From Desulfosudis sp034189195 (GTDB lineage: Bacteria; Desulfobacterota; Desulfobacteria; Desulfobacterales; Desulfosudaceae), in assembly GCA_034189195.1 (NCBI GenBank), contig JAXHVI010000179.1:22389-86388 (forward strand): DNA of 64,000 nucleotides. The letters are read 5' to 3'. The stretch's first letter is position 1. Each line of letters begins with the position of its first letter. Positions 25,734 through 34,158 of the stretch are shown here, in pieces. The position numbers and the translations under genes were made by a program. A model generated the notes under the pieces. That model was given only the letters and a program-made list of their open reading frames with translations. It searched no databases and had not been told where the DNA came from.

Positions 25734-25775
25734 TTGACACCGGTTGATTAAATCGTTATATTCCAATTTAGCGAT
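25734..25775 (+). promoter_or_regulatory. arsR promoter with overlapping ArsR-type operator
   Basis: TTGACA (25734-25739) and TATATT (25757-25762) are 17 bases apart. An inverted repeat, ATCGTTA (25752-25758) and TAGCGAT (25769-25775), overlaps the -10 box and the start site, 12 bases before the arsR start codon. This is where ArsR/SmtB dimers normally bind to repress their own operon until arsenite displaces them. Confidence 0.7.
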
Positions 25776-25787
25776 ATGGAGGCAACC

Positions 25788-26192
25788 ATGAAATCATTTA
25801 TCAAAGTGACCAAGGCCCTGTCCGACGCCAACCGGGTTAAAATGGTCAAGCTGCTGCAACGCCGGGTATTATGCGTATGTGAGATACAGGCGGCCCTAGG
25901 CCTGGCCCAGTCCACGGCCAGCAAGCACCTTAAAATCCTTGAAGAGGCCGGACTGATCACCTGCGCCAAAGAGGGGCCCTGGGTCAACTACCGCCTGGCC
26001 GATGGAAGCGCAAATCCCTACGCGGCCAGCCTTCTGGGAAACCTGCGCCACTGGCTGGAAGAGGATGCCGAGGTCAGGGACCTGACAAAAAAACTGCCCG
26101 CCATTCACCGTGAGCATATCTGCGGCCCGAAAAGCTGCACCGGTATATCGCCAAAAAACGAATCGGCCCAACAGCCTGAACAAACGGCTTAA
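25788..26192 (+). CDS. arsR: ArsR/SmtB-family repressor
   Basis: This 134-residue winged-helix regulator starts at the ATG at 25788 behind GGAGG. Landmarks are the ALSDANRVKMVKLLQ N-terminal helix, the metal-site region VLCVCEIQ (two cysteines, as in arsenite-responsive ArsR), and the recognition helix LAQSTASKHLKILEEAGL with the wing EGPWVNYRL. The tail carries extra Cys residues (HICGPKSC) that could also bind arsenic. It heads the arsenic cluster and has an operator overlapping its promoter. Confidence 0.9.
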   Translation: MKSFIKVTKALSDANRVKMVKLLQRRVLCVCEIQAALGLAQSTASKHLKILEEAGLITCAKEGPWVNYRLADGSANPYAASLLGNLRHWLEEDAEVRDLTKKLPAIHREHICGPKSCTGISPKNESAQQPEQTA

Positions 26193-26220
26193 AACCGGAC
26201 TGCCGACAGGAGGGTGTTAA

Positions 26221-27393
26221 ATGAAGGAACGAACCAAGCTGATGTGGATTGTCGCTGTTTTTGCCGGGGCCTACTATATACCATGGACCCACCCGGTGGT
26301 CCGGCAGTCGGGCCTGGAGGCCTTTCTCATGCTCCAGGAGTATGCACGGGAGCATGTGCTCACCTGCCTGATTCCGGCGTTTTTCATTGCCGGCGCCATT
26401 GCCGTGTTTGTGTCCCAGGCGTCGGTGCTGAAATACTTCGGAGCCCAGGCAAACAAAATTCTTTCCTACTCGGTGGCTTCGGTGTCGGGCACCATTCTGG
26501 CGGTCTGCTCCTGCACGGTGCTGCCCCTGTTTGCCGGGATTTACACCCGGGGGGCCGGCATCGGCCCGGCCACGGCTTTTTTGTATTCCGGCCCGGCCAT
26601 CAACGTGCTGGCCATCACCCTCACCGCCAAAATTCTGGGCTGGCAACTGGGCCTGGCCCGGGCCGTGGGGGCCGTGATCTTTGCCATTATCACCGGCCTG
26701 CTCATGGCGTTCATCTTCCGCAAGGACGACGCGGCCCGCACCACCGGGCAGATTTACGTGCCTGAGGAAGGCGCCAAAGAACGCACCCTGCTGCAGGACG
26801 GCCTGTATATCGGCACCATGGTGCTGATTCTTGTTTTTGCCGCCTTTGCCAAGCCGGCCCCCGGTGCCACCGGCCTGTGGCCCGCCATTTTCGCGGCCAA
26901 GTGGTATATCACCCTCGCCCTGCTGGTCATTCTGGGGTTCATGGTCAAGGCCTGGTACACCAAAGAAGAGACGAAAAACTGGTTTGAGGCCACCTGGGAC
27001 TTCATGAAGCAGATATTTCCCCTGCTGGCCGGCGGGGTCCTGGTGGCCGGCTTTCTGCTGGGACGGCCCGGCCACCCGGCCCTGATTCCCGAGCAGTGGA
27101 TTGCGTCGCTTCTGGGCGGGAACTCCCTGTCCGCCAACCTGATCGCGTCACTGGCCGGTGCCTTCATGTACTTTGCCACGCTCACCGAGGTACCGATTAT
27201 TCAGGGCCTGGTGGGATCAGGCATGGGCCAGGGCCCGGCACTGGCCCTGCTGCTGGCCGGGCCGGCCCTGTCCCTGCCCAACATGCTGGTCATCGGCAGC
27301 GTACTGGGAATAAAAAAGACGGCGGTCTTCTGCGCCATTATCGTTGTCATGTCCACCATTGCCGGCATGGCCTACGGCGTGATGGCCGGCTGA
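26221..27393 (+). CDS. ArsP-type permease (two-permease/DUF318 family)
   Basis: This 390-residue polytopic inner-membrane protein has about ten hydrophobic segments. It contains the family motif CSCTVLPLFAGIY and the duplicated GPAxN/GPALSLPN elements (LYSGPAINVLAIT; LLAGPALSLPNMLV). Relatives include ArsP, an organoarsenical exporter, and other permeases of arsenic clusters. A two-Cys CSC motif in a helix is a likely metalloid site. It lies 28 bases after arsR behind AGGAGGG, clearly in the same operon. Whether it exports trivalent inorganic or methylated arsenic is not visible. Confidence 0.85.
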   Translation: MKERTKLMWIVAVFAGAYYIPWTHPVVRQSGLEAFLMLQEYAREHVLTCLIPAFFIAGAIAVFVSQASVLKYFGAQANKILSYSVASVSGTILAVCSCTVLPLFAGIYTRGAGIGPATAFLYSGPAINVLAITLTAKILGWQLGLARAVGAVIFAIITGLLMAFIFRKDDAARTTGQIYVPEEGAKERTLLQDGLYIGTMVLILVFAAFAKPAPGATGLWPAIFAAKWYITLALLVILGFMVKAWYTKEETKNWFEATWDFMKQIFPLLAGGVLVAGFLLGRPGHPALIPEQWIASLLGGNSLSANLIASLAGAFMYFATLTEVPIIQGLVGSGMGQGPALALLLAGPALSLPNMLVIGSVLGIKKTAVFCAIIVVMSTIAGMAYGVMAG

Positions 27394-27404
27394 TCGTTTT
27401 TTGT

Positions 27405-27540
27405 TTTTGAACCGCAAAGAACGCAAAGGGCTGTGCTGTGCTTCGCGAAAAGGTGTTCTCCGCTTTATCCGTAGCGTCCATATTTTTCTTTGCGTCCTTT
27501 GCGTCTCTGCGGTGAATTTTAATTTTCAAAATCTGGAAAA
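27405..27540. repeat. Intergenic repeat element (GCAAAG/CTTTGCG family), copy 1
   Basis: Between the permease and the thioredoxin-like gene lies AACCGCAAAGAACGCAAAG, followed later by CTTTGCGTCCTTTGCGTCTC and GCGGTGAATTTTAATTT. The right-hand block recurs almost exactly at 53215-53252. A related GCAAAG-rich piece lies at 48338-48365. The element contains complementary halves and could fold; similar intergenic sequences are widespread in bacterial genomes. Confidence 0.6.
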
Positions 27541-27551
27541 AAGGAATTGTC

Positions 27552-27785
27552 ATGGAAATCAAGGTGCTGGGTCCCGGCTGCGCAAAATGCCAGCAGGCCG
27601 AAAAAATCGTTAAAGAGGCCGTTGCCGAAGCAGGCGTGGCCGCCACCGTGGAAAAGGTCACCGACCTGATGAAAATCGCCGGATACGGTGTGTTCGGCAC
27701 ACCCGCCGTGGTGGTGAACGGAGAGGTCAAATGCGTGGGCAAGATCCCCAAAAAAGAAGAGGTGCTGGCCTGGCTGACAAAATAA
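27552..27785 (+). CDS. Small thioredoxin-like redox protein
   Basis: This 77-residue protein has an atypical CxxC active site in MEIKVLGPGCAKCQQAE and a cis-Pro segment GVFGTPAVVVNGEV. That is the pattern of the TlpA-independent 'redox-active disulfide protein 2' family. It starts at the ATG at 27552 behind AAAGGAATT. Position between the permease and arsC suggests it supplies electrons to arsenate reduction or to the permease cysteines; this is inferred from context. Confidence 0.85.
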   Translation: MEIKVLGPGCAKCQQAEKIVKEAVAEAGVAATVEKVTDLMKIAGYGVFGTPAVVVNGEVKCVGKIPKKEEVLAWLTK

Positions 27786-27810
27786 CATCAACTGATAGGG
27801 ATGGATACGG

Positions 27811-28248
<438 letters not shown>

Positions 28249-28263
28249 AAAGAGGAAATAAAC

Positions 28264-29454
28264 ATGAACGCAAAAGCCGACAACCGTAAGATGACAAGCC
28301 TGTTTGAGCGCTATCTGACCGTCTGGGTGTTTTTGTGCATTCTTGCCGGCATCATCCTGGGAAAGGCGGCGCCGGGCGTGGCCCGTTACCTGGACGGGCT
28401 GGCCATTTATGTAAACGGCGCGCCGGTGGTGTCGATTCCCATTGCCGTCTGCCTCTTTTTCATGATGTACCCCATCATGGTAAAGATCGATTTTGCCTCG
28501 GTGGTCCGGGCCGGCAAAAGCGGCAAACCGGTGTTTCTGACCCTGTTTGTCAACTGGTGCGTCAAGCCCTTTACCATGTATGCCATTGCCTCCTTTTTCC
28601 TGGGCACCCTGTTTTACAACTTTATCGGCCCGGATGCCGTGGACCTGGTCAAGATGCCCTTCGGCCTGGACCTGCCCGTGGGCGCGGCCCACGGCGCCGG
28701 CACGGTGGTGATGGTCGACGGCGTCAAGATGATGGAAGTCCCGCTCTGGCGCAGCTACCTGGCCGGCTGTATCCTGCTGGGCATCGCCCCCTGCACGGCC
28801 ATGGTGCTGGTGTGGGGGTTTCTTTCAAAAGGCAACGACGGCCTCACCCTGGTGATGGTGGCCATCAACTCCCTTACCATGCTGGTGCTTTACGGCGTGC
28901 TGGGCGGATTTCTGCTGGGCGTGGGCAAGCTGCCCGTGCCCTGGCAGGCGCTGCTGCTTTCCATCGGCATTTACGTGGCCCTGCCCCTGGTGGCCGGGTA
29001 TTTTTCCCGGCGATGGGTCATCTCCGCCAAAGGCGAAACCTGGTTTCAGGAAAAATTTCTGCATGTGCTCACCCCTGTCACCATCACGGCCCTGCTGGCC
29101 ACCCTGGTGCTGCTCTTCTCCTTTAAAGGCGATGTCATTGTTGAAAACCCCCTGACCATTGTCTGGATCGCGGTTCCGCTGTTTCTTCAGACCGTGCTGA
29201 TTTTCGCCCTGGGCTACGGCCTGGCCCGGCTGTTCAAGCTGTCTTACGAGGACGCGGCCCCGGCGGCCATGATCGGGGCCTCCAACCATTTCGAGGTGGC
29301 CATTGCCACGGCCACCATGCTGTTCGGCCTTTCGTCGGGCGCGGCCCTGGCCACGGTGGTGGGCGTGCTGATCGAGGTACCGGTGATGCTCATGCTGGTA
29401 AAAATCTGCCTGCGGACCCGGCACTGGTTTGATACCCTAAACCAAAAAGGGTAG
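28264..29454 (+). CDS. acr3: ACR3-family arsenite efflux transporter
   Basis: This 396-residue inner-membrane protein has ten predicted helices. Family hallmarks are RYLTVWVFLCILAGIILG at the N-terminus, VNWCVKPFTMY, GIAPCTAMVLVW with the conserved Cys needed for arsenite binding, and IGASNHFEVAIA near the C-terminus. It exports As(III) formed by ArsC using the proton gradient. The ATG at 28264 follows AGAGGAAAT. Some annotations call such proteins ArsB, but the sequence is of the ACR3 type. Confidence 0.95.
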   Translation: MNAKADNRKMTSLFERYLTVWVFLCILAGIILGKAAPGVARYLDGLAIYVNGAPVVSIPIAVCLFFMMYPIMVKIDFASVVRAGKSGKPVFLTLFVNWCVKPFTMYAIASFFLGTLFYNFIGPDAVDLVKMPFGLDLPVGAAHGAGTVVMVDGVKMMEVPLWRSYLAGCILLGIAPCTAMVLVWGFLSKGNDGLTLVMVAINSLTMLVLYGVLGGFLLGVGKLPVPWQALLLSIGIYVALPLVAGYFSRRWVISAKGETWFQEKFLHVLTPVTITALLATLVLLFSFKGDVIVENPLTIVWIAVPLFLQTVLIFALGYGLARLFKLSYEDAAPAAMIGASNHFEVAIATATMLFGLSSGAALATVVGVLIEVPVMLMLVKICLRTRHWFDTLNQKG

Positions 29455-29517
29455 ACTTTCAGGAAAACAGACTTATCGTAAACAAATCAACCGAACCGTT
29501 GCCAAAGGAAACCGCCC

Positions 29518-30036
29518 GTGAGTGACGCCACCACAGACAGCACGATAAGACAGGCGCTCCGGCAGGGACTTTTCCTGCTGGTGATCGCCTGGGTCCTGGC
29601 CCTGGGTGTCAATGCGCTCCGGCCCGGCGGCATTCCCCTTGTGGCGGACTGGTCTCCGGCGGCCCGGCTTTCAGCCGCCGCAGGGGAAAGCATGGTCATC
29701 CCCCTGAATGAAGCCGTGGTCCTGTATGACCGCAGGGAAGCGGTGTTTGTGGACGCCCGGCTGCCCGAGGAGTTTGCTGCGGGCCATATTCCGGGGGCCC
29801 TGAATGTTCCGTGGATACTGATTGATGAATACGAGGAGCGGTTTTTCACAACCGTTCCCGATCCGGAAACCATTGTGATCGTCTATTGTGACGGCGAGGC
29901 CTGCACCTTGAGCGAAGACCTGGCCCGCATGCTGACCGGCATGGGATATGTCCATGTCAAGGTGCTGGCCGATGGCTGGGGGCAATGGACCCGCCATGGA
30001 TACCCGGTGGAAAAAGAGGACCGCCATGGGTCATAA
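29518..30036 (+). CDS. Membrane-anchored rhodanese-like protein
   Basis: This 172-residue protein starts at GTG 29518 (AAAGGAAA upstream). One N-terminal membrane segment (LRQGLFLLVIAWVLALGV) is followed by a rhodanese domain with VDARLPEEFAAGHIPGALNVPW and the active-site loop YCDGEACTLSE. The catalytic Cys is the one before TLSE. A periplasmic or membrane-proximal sulfur-transfer or redox role is likely. Its end overlaps the next gene by 11 bases, so both belong to the arsenic/thiol cluster. Confidence 0.85.
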   Translation: MSDATTDSTIRQALRQGLFLLVIAWVLALGVNALRPGGIPLVADWSPAARLSAAAGESMVIPLNEAVVLYDRREAVFVDARLPEEFAAGHIPGALNVPWILIDEYEERFFTTVPDPETIVIVYCDGEACTLSEDLARMLTGMGYVHVKVLADGWGQWTRHGYPVEKEDRHGS

Positions 30037-30949
30037 CCATTCTCACAGCCGTGAAACAACCATGGGCAGCCGCCTGCTGACGGCCATGGCCATCAACCTC
30101 CTGATTCCGGCGGCCCAGATCGCCGGCGGCATCGTGGCCGGCAGCGTGGCCCTGATCTCCGACGCCGTGCATAACCTGGGTGACTTTGCCTCCCTGGTGG
30201 TGGCCTACGGGGCCCACCGGGCCGGCAGGCGGGGGCCCTCCCTGCGCCACTCCTTTGGCCTGCAACGCATGGAAATCCTGGCCGCTGTAATCAATTCGGC
30301 CCTGCTGGGCGGCGCGGCCCTGTTCATCGCAACAGAAGCCCTGGATCGGCTGGCCAATCCGCAGCCCATTCGCCTGGGTATCGTGGCATGGCTGGCCCTG
30401 GCCGGGCTGGCGGGCAACGGCCTGTCGGCCTGGCTCCTGCACAGGGATTCGGCCCGCAACCTCAACGCCAGGGGCGCCTTTCTGCACATGGTGGGCGACA
30501 CCCTCACCTCCGCGGCGGTGCTGACCGGCGCCCTGGTCATGCGGGTGGCGGATATGCCATGGCTGGACCCGGTCCTGAGCCTGGCCATCGTGGCCTATAT
30601 CGCATGGAACGCGGTCCTGCTGCTTAAAGAGGCGGTACATGTGCTGATGAACGGCACGCCCCGGGGACTGGACCTGGAAAAGGTCAGGGCCGACATGGAA
30701 GCGGTGGACGGCGTTCTGAGCGTTCACTACCTGCATGCATGGGCCATGGGCGGCTGTTCCGTTGCCATGACCGGTCATGTGGTGGTGGCCGACCAAATGG
30801 TCAGCGGCACTGAACAGCTGGCCAGCACCCTGGGCGACAGGCTGCTGGCCGGCTTCGGCATCGACCACCCGGTGTTTCAGTTTGAAACGCGGGCCTGCGG
30901 CCGGGGAGAACTGCTCTGCCAGATGACATCCTGTGAACAGGAACACTGA
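30026..30949 (+). CDS. Cation diffusion facilitator (CDF) transporter
   Basis: This 307-residue metal/proton antiporter has a His-rich start (MGHNHSHS). The CDF signature SVALISDAVHNLGDFASL has the HxxxD site, the second metal site is MVGDTLTSA, and a cytoplasmic C-terminal domain ends in a Cys-rich tail (RACGRGELLCQMTSC). CDF proteins export Zn, Co, Cd and similar ions. The additional C-terminal cysteines are unusual and could bind a soft metal. The start overlaps the rhodanese gene. Confidence 0.9.
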   Translation: MGHNHSHSRETTMGSRLLTAMAINLLIPAAQIAGGIVAGSVALISDAVHNLGDFASLVVAYGAHRAGRRGPSLRHSFGLQRMEILAAVINSALLGGAALFIATEALDRLANPQPIRLGIVAWLALAGLAGNGLSAWLLHRDSARNLNARGAFLHMVGDTLTSAAVLTGALVMRVADMPWLDPVLSLAIVAYIAWNAVLLLKEAVHVLMNGTPRGLDLEKVRADMEAVDGVLSVHYLHAWAMGGCSVAMTGHVVVADQMVSGTEQLASTLGDRLLAGFGIDHPVFQFETRACGRGELLCQMTSCEQEH

Positions 30950-30953
30950 CGCC

Positions 30954-31439
30954 ATGACAACAGCCTTTCATCGCAGCATGCCCCTTGCCTGGCTGCCGCT
31001 GGCGGCCCGCCTCTTTCTGGGCGGCGTCTTTCTGTATGCCGGCGCGGACAAGCTTTTTGCCCCGGCCGAATTTGCCCGGATCATCTACAACTACCAGATC
31101 CTGCCGGACGCCTTGATCAACCTGGCGGCCCTGGTCCTTCCCTGGCTGGAGTTTCTGATGGGGCTCTGCCTGATCACCGGCCTGTGGCTGCCCGGCGCCC
31201 TGGTCTGGGCCAACGGCCTGCTGTGGATTTTTTTCGCGGCCCTTCTGTTTAACCACTTCCGGGGCCTGGATGTGCACTGCGGCTGTTTTTCCACCCGGCC
31301 CGACCCGGCATCTCCGCCGGCAACGGCCTGGTACCTGGTCCGGGACCCGGTTTTTCTCGTGATCGCCGGATACCTGCTGTTTTTCCAGTTTACCGGGTCC
31401 CAAACCCCCATCAGTTCGTCAAGAAAGGAACGTTCATGA
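30954..31439 (+). CDS. MauE/DoxX-like membrane protein
   Basis: This 161-residue protein with four hydrophobic helices has the MauE/DoxX landmarks LAARLFLGGVFLYAGADKL and LPWLEFLMGLCLITG. It also has a Cys pair in a soluble loop (DVHCGCFS). MauE-type proteins assist disulfide formation or redox transfer across the membrane. I use the ATG at 30954, 4 bases after the CDF stop; an upstream in-frame GTG at 30933 would overlap that gene. It overlaps the following thioredoxin gene by 4 bases. Confidence 0.8.
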   Translation: MTTAFHRSMPLAWLPLAARLFLGGVFLYAGADKLFAPAEFARIIYNYQILPDALINLAALVLPWLEFLMGLCLITGLWLPGALVWANGLLWIFFAALLFNHFRGLDVHCGCFSTRPDPASPPATAWYLVRDPVFLVIAGYLLFFQFTGSQTPISSSRKERS

Positions 31440-31840
31440 CACGAATAACCCGGCTGTTTATTGTGGGAATTCTGTTTTCCTGTTTTGCCTGTTCATCCGC
31501 CGCCGATGATGTCGCGAAATCGGGCGGGGTGCCGCCCATTCCAACTCCCGGCACGGTCACCATGGTGGATCTGGGCGCCCACTGGTGCGTCCCCTGCAAG
31601 ATGATGGAACCGATCATCGCGGAGTTGCAGCAGGAGTACGCGGGCCGGGCCTCCATCATTTTTATTGATCTGGATAAACACAAAGATCAGGCGCAAAGAT
31701 TCGGCGTCCGGGGTATTCCGACCCAGATATTTTACGACCGGGAGGGCCGGGAAGCAGGACGCAACGTCGGATTTCTGGACAAGAAAAGCATCATTGAAAT
31801 GCTTGAAAAACTGGGCGTTCCCGGAGAAAAAGCACTGTGA
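31436..31840 (+). CDS. Exported thioredoxin-family protein
   Basis: This 134-residue protein begins with a signal sequence (TRLFIVGILFSCFACSS) that contains a lipobox-like CFAC, so it may be a lipoprotein. The thioredoxin fold follows with active site HWCVPCKMM, the FIDLDKHKDQA strand, and the cis-Pro loop GIPTQIF. It probably reduces periplasmic or membrane thiols using electrons passed by the CcdA-like protein whose gene overlaps its stop by 4 bases. Confidence 0.88.
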   Translation: MTRITRLFIVGILFSCFACSSAADDVAKSGGVPPIPTPGTVTMVDLGAHWCVPCKMMEPIIAELQQEYAGRASIIFIDLDKHKDQAQRFGVRGIPTQIFYDREGREAGRNVGFLDKKSIIEMLEKLGVPGEKAL

Positions 31841-32568
31841 TCCAGACGTTTCTGGTTTCAATTAACGAATGGATGTCCGGCGGCATCGGCATCGCGGCCC
31901 CGGGCTGTTTTCTGTGGGGCATGGTCAGCGTGGCCTTAAGCCCCTGCCACATGGCATCCATCCCCCTGATCGTGAGTTATGTGGCGGGCCAGGAGCGGGG
32001 CCTGCACCCCCGGAGCGCGGCCTTTTACGCCGTTGCCTTTACCGTCGGCCTGTTTATCACCATCGCCGTGGTGGGTATCGCCTGCGCCCTGCTGGGCCGC
32101 ATGCTCGGTGACGTGGGCCCCTGGTGGACCCTCCTGGTGGGGGCCATTCTTATCTGGGTGGCCCTGGACATGCTGGGGGTAAAGGCCTGCTCCATGTCCG
32201 GCACCCTGATGGCGCGGCTTCGCGTGCGCGGCATGACCGGCGCCTTTGCCCTGGGCCTGGCCTACGGCGTGCTCTCCGGCTCCTGCACCTTTGGTTTTAT
32301 CGCACCGATCCTGGCCGTGATCACCATTCAGGAAAAGATCGCCACCGGCATCCTGTTTATCACGCTTTTCGGCATCGGCCACTGCATTCCCATTGCCGTG
32401 GCCGGCTCCAGCACGGCCCTTGTGCGCCGCGTGCTGAAAAACAGCCGGTTCCAGCAGTCAGGCGTCTGGTTCCGCCGCCTGGCCGGCGTGGGGATTTTCA
32501 TCCTGGGAGGGTATTTCATTGTCCGGCCGTTTCTGGCCGGTGCCTGTTCCGTATATTTCACAAATTGA
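31837..32568 (+). CDS. CcdA/DsbD-type transmembrane electron transfer protein
   Basis: This 243-residue protein with six predicted helices belongs to the CcdA family, which moves electrons from cytoplasmic thioredoxin to the periplasm. Conserved elements are SVALSPCHMASIPLIVSYV (first redox Cys with Pro before it) and LAYGVLSGSCTFGFIAPIL (second Cys in the symmetrical helix). GIGHCIPIAVAGSS lies near the end. It overlaps the upstream thioredoxin by 4 bases, so the pair likely works together. It is the last gene of the arsenic/thiol cluster. Confidence 0.88.
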   Translation: MIQTFLVSINEWMSGGIGIAAPGCFLWGMVSVALSPCHMASIPLIVSYVAGQERGLHPRSAAFYAVAFTVGLFITIAVVGIACALLGRMLGDVGPWWTLLVGAILIWVALDMLGVKACSMSGTLMARLRVRGMTGAFALGLAYGVLSGSCTFGFIAPILAVITIQEKIATGILFITLFGIGHCIPIAVAGSSTALVRRVLKNSRFQQSGVWFRRLAGVGIFILGGYFIVRPFLAGACSVYFTN

Positions 32569-32641
32569 TTTGGCCACAGAGGCAAGACACAGGATGGGGT
32601 TCTGTAGGGCCAGCCCCGGACTTGTGTGCTCTTCGTCACCA

Positions 32642-32944
32642 TCACCGGTTACTGTTTACACGGCAGGTTTCTTTTTGAATATCGGTTGATGGATAGTCTC
32701 TGCACGCCGCCGGTCTTGCTTCATATACGCTGCATAAACTGGCGCCATCTATTATAGTCAGAAAAATGCAATCTCCGTTCTCCTGGAATTTCATAAAACG
32801 CTTCTCCCCGGCTTTATCAACATTGTCGGCAAATGCTTCCGGAGTCAGTCCCGTGAAGGTTTCAAGCGTCTTGATGTCGTCCTGAGAGAGCCGAATGTAT
32901 GCGAAATCCCTGCAACATAATCCACAGCCGTTGCATGCCGGCAT
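32642..32944 (-). CDS. YkgJ-family cysteine-cluster protein
   Basis: This 100-residue protein from the ATG at 32944 (AAAGAG upstream) contains the family motif CNGCGLCCRDFAYIRLS. A second Cys set follows (NGDCIFL, ASLCSVYEARPAACRDYP), together a likely metal- or cluster-binding UPF0153/YkgJ domain. An upstream in-frame start at 33022 would add an unrelated basic N-terminus. It is convergent with the ars cluster. Function in this family is unestablished. Confidence 0.75.
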   Translation of the reverse strand: MPACNGCGLCCRDFAYIRLSQDDIKTLETFTGLTPEAFADNVDKAGEKRFMKFQENGDCIFLTIIDGASLCSVYEARPAACRDYPSTDIQKETCRVNSNR

Positions 32945-33022
32945 TGATATCTCTTTGGTGGGTGTCTTTTCAATTTTCAATAGAAGCGGCTTTCTCCGGG
33001 CAGTGCCCGGAATTTTGCGCAC

Positions 33023-33325
33023 ATTTTTTTAAGGGTTCAAGGATTCAAGGCTTCTGGGGTCCAAGGGTTTGTTATTGAAATCGTTATCAAGGATCTGTGC
33101 CTGTTTTTGTTAGTGTTCTATTGTTATTCCAAAGGGAATTGACCCATTGGTTAATAATGCCTGATTTCAAACCATAAAAAGAACGTTCGGGAGTTCATTA
33201 AGCATTTGTTTATGGCTTTTTACTTGACCTCTTGAACCCTTGGCCCCTTGCAAAGCCATCGACTGCACTGAAAATTATGCAAGTCTTTGCTACCACTTAT
33301 CGGGAGATGAACCATATTTTTCTGG
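33023..33325. other. Intergenic region with GGGTTCAAGG-type short repeats
   Basis: No gene is seen. The stretch holds GGGTTCAAGGATTCAAGG near 33032 and the partly complementary CCTCTTGAACCCTTGGCCCC near 33228. These could pair across 170 bases. The same phrase (GGATTCAAGGGGTCAAG) occurs at 25197-25213, so it is probably a dispersed intergenic element. Confidence 0.4.
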
Positions 33326-33745
33326 TTATCCCCATGGATTGATAAGTGCCGCGCCGCTTGCCTTCATGTCTGAAACATTGCGGGTTGCCACGGTTAAATG
33401 ATGCGTGATGCCTGTTGCGGCAATAAGAGAATCTATGGCCGGCATTGGTTTGCCTGCGCATTCCGTCATTGCCTGGATCTTCCCCCAGGTCACCGCGGTT
33501 TGTATATCAATATCGAGGATTCTTGTCCGAAATCTTTCCCTGAGGTCATTATCCACCCAGTTATGCAACGCCTCTTTTCTTTTCGATTCGTCAAGTTTTT
33601 CGATTCCTTTGTGAAGCTCGCCAATTGTCAAAACACTGATGAAAAAATTGTTTTCGTCTTCCTGTTTGATCCATTTGGTGACTTTTGCGGATGGCCTGGG
33701 CCGTATGATTTCTGAAATGACACAGGTATCCAATAGATATTTCAT
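33326..33745 (-). CDS. PIN-domain toxin (VapC/FitB-like)
   Basis: This 139-residue ribonuclease toxin has the acidic metal ligands in MKYLLDTCVISEI (D6), IGELHKGIE (Glu) and MPAIDSLIAATGI (Asp), with the final ligand in VATRNVSDM. That is the complete PIN active site, and the SVLTIGELHKGI pattern is closest to FitB-type toxins. Its start overlaps the antitoxin gene by 4 bases. The system presumably cleaves RNA when the antitoxin is degraded. Confidence 0.9.
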   Translation of the reverse strand: MKYLLDTCVISEIIRPRPSAKVTKWIKQEDENNFFISVLTIGELHKGIEKLDESKRKEALHNWVDNDLRERFRTRILDIDIQTAVTWGKIQAMTECAGKPMPAIDSLIAATGITHHLTVATRNVSDMKASGAALINPWG

Positions 33746-33993
33746 AATTCAATGTCCCTTGAAGCGCTTTTGTTTCTTTTCAGGTCAAGGTTTATGCCGG
33801 AAAGGGGGGATTGTTTAAAAAAAGAAATCAAATCAGACGCCGGCCTGTTGAGTTTCTGGTAGTCTTCAATGGAAATAATTACGACCGATTCCCTGCCATG
33901 TTTTGTGACGACTTGCGGGCCGACATGGCGGGCCCTGTCTACCAGATTGCTGAACTTGTTTTTTGCTTCCTGAAGTTGCCAGACATTTCCCAT
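33742..33993 (-). CDS. Phd/YefM-type antitoxin
   Basis: This 83-residue protein has the Phd/YefM fold signature WQLQEAKNKFSNLVDRAR, then PQVVTKHGRESVVIISIEDYQKL, and a disordered toxin-binding tail. It should bind the PIN toxin and its own promoter. The stop overlaps the toxin start. A consensus-like promoter and a TCTAG-N5-CTAGA palindrome lie directly upstream at 34022-34064. Confidence 0.9.
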   Translation of the reverse strand: MGNVWQLQEAKNKFSNLVDRARHVGPQVVTKHGRESVVIISIEDYQKLNRPASDLISFFKQSPLSGINLDLKRNKSASRDIEL

Positions 33994-34021
33994 AATTGCA
34001 CCTCTTGTTCCGTTTTTTCCG

Positions 34022-34064
34022 TCTAGTCTGTCTAGATTGTATTTTTACATGAAGCGTATGTCAA
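34022..34064 (-). promoter_or_regulatory. Toxin-antitoxin promoter and palindromic operator
   Basis: On the minus strand TTGACA (34064-34059), a 17-base spacer and TACAAT (34041-34036) form a near-perfect sigma-70 promoter. The 15-base palindrome TCTAGTCTGTCTAGA (34022-34036) touches the -10 box, 29 bases upstream of the antitoxin start. This is where an autorepressing Phd-type antitoxin would bind. Confidence 0.7.
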
Positions 34065-34080
34065 GAGCGAAAATTTTCGA

Positions 34081-34127
34081 AAAAATTAACGCCCGGGTGT
34101 TGGCGTATTCACTCATCCCGGGCGTTA
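34081..34127 (-). terminator. Intrinsic terminator of the pRiA4b ORF-3-like gene
   Basis: Perfect 11-base arms TAACGCCCGGG and CCCGGGCGTTA (34087-34097 and 34117-34127) form a GC-rich stem. On the minus strand the stem is followed by ATTTTTTCG. It lies 31 bases past the stop of the gene at 34159 and separates it from the toxin-antitoxin promoter. Confidence 0.7.
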
Positions 34128-34158
34128 TGGCGACGATGCAGCGGACCGTTGGACGGCA

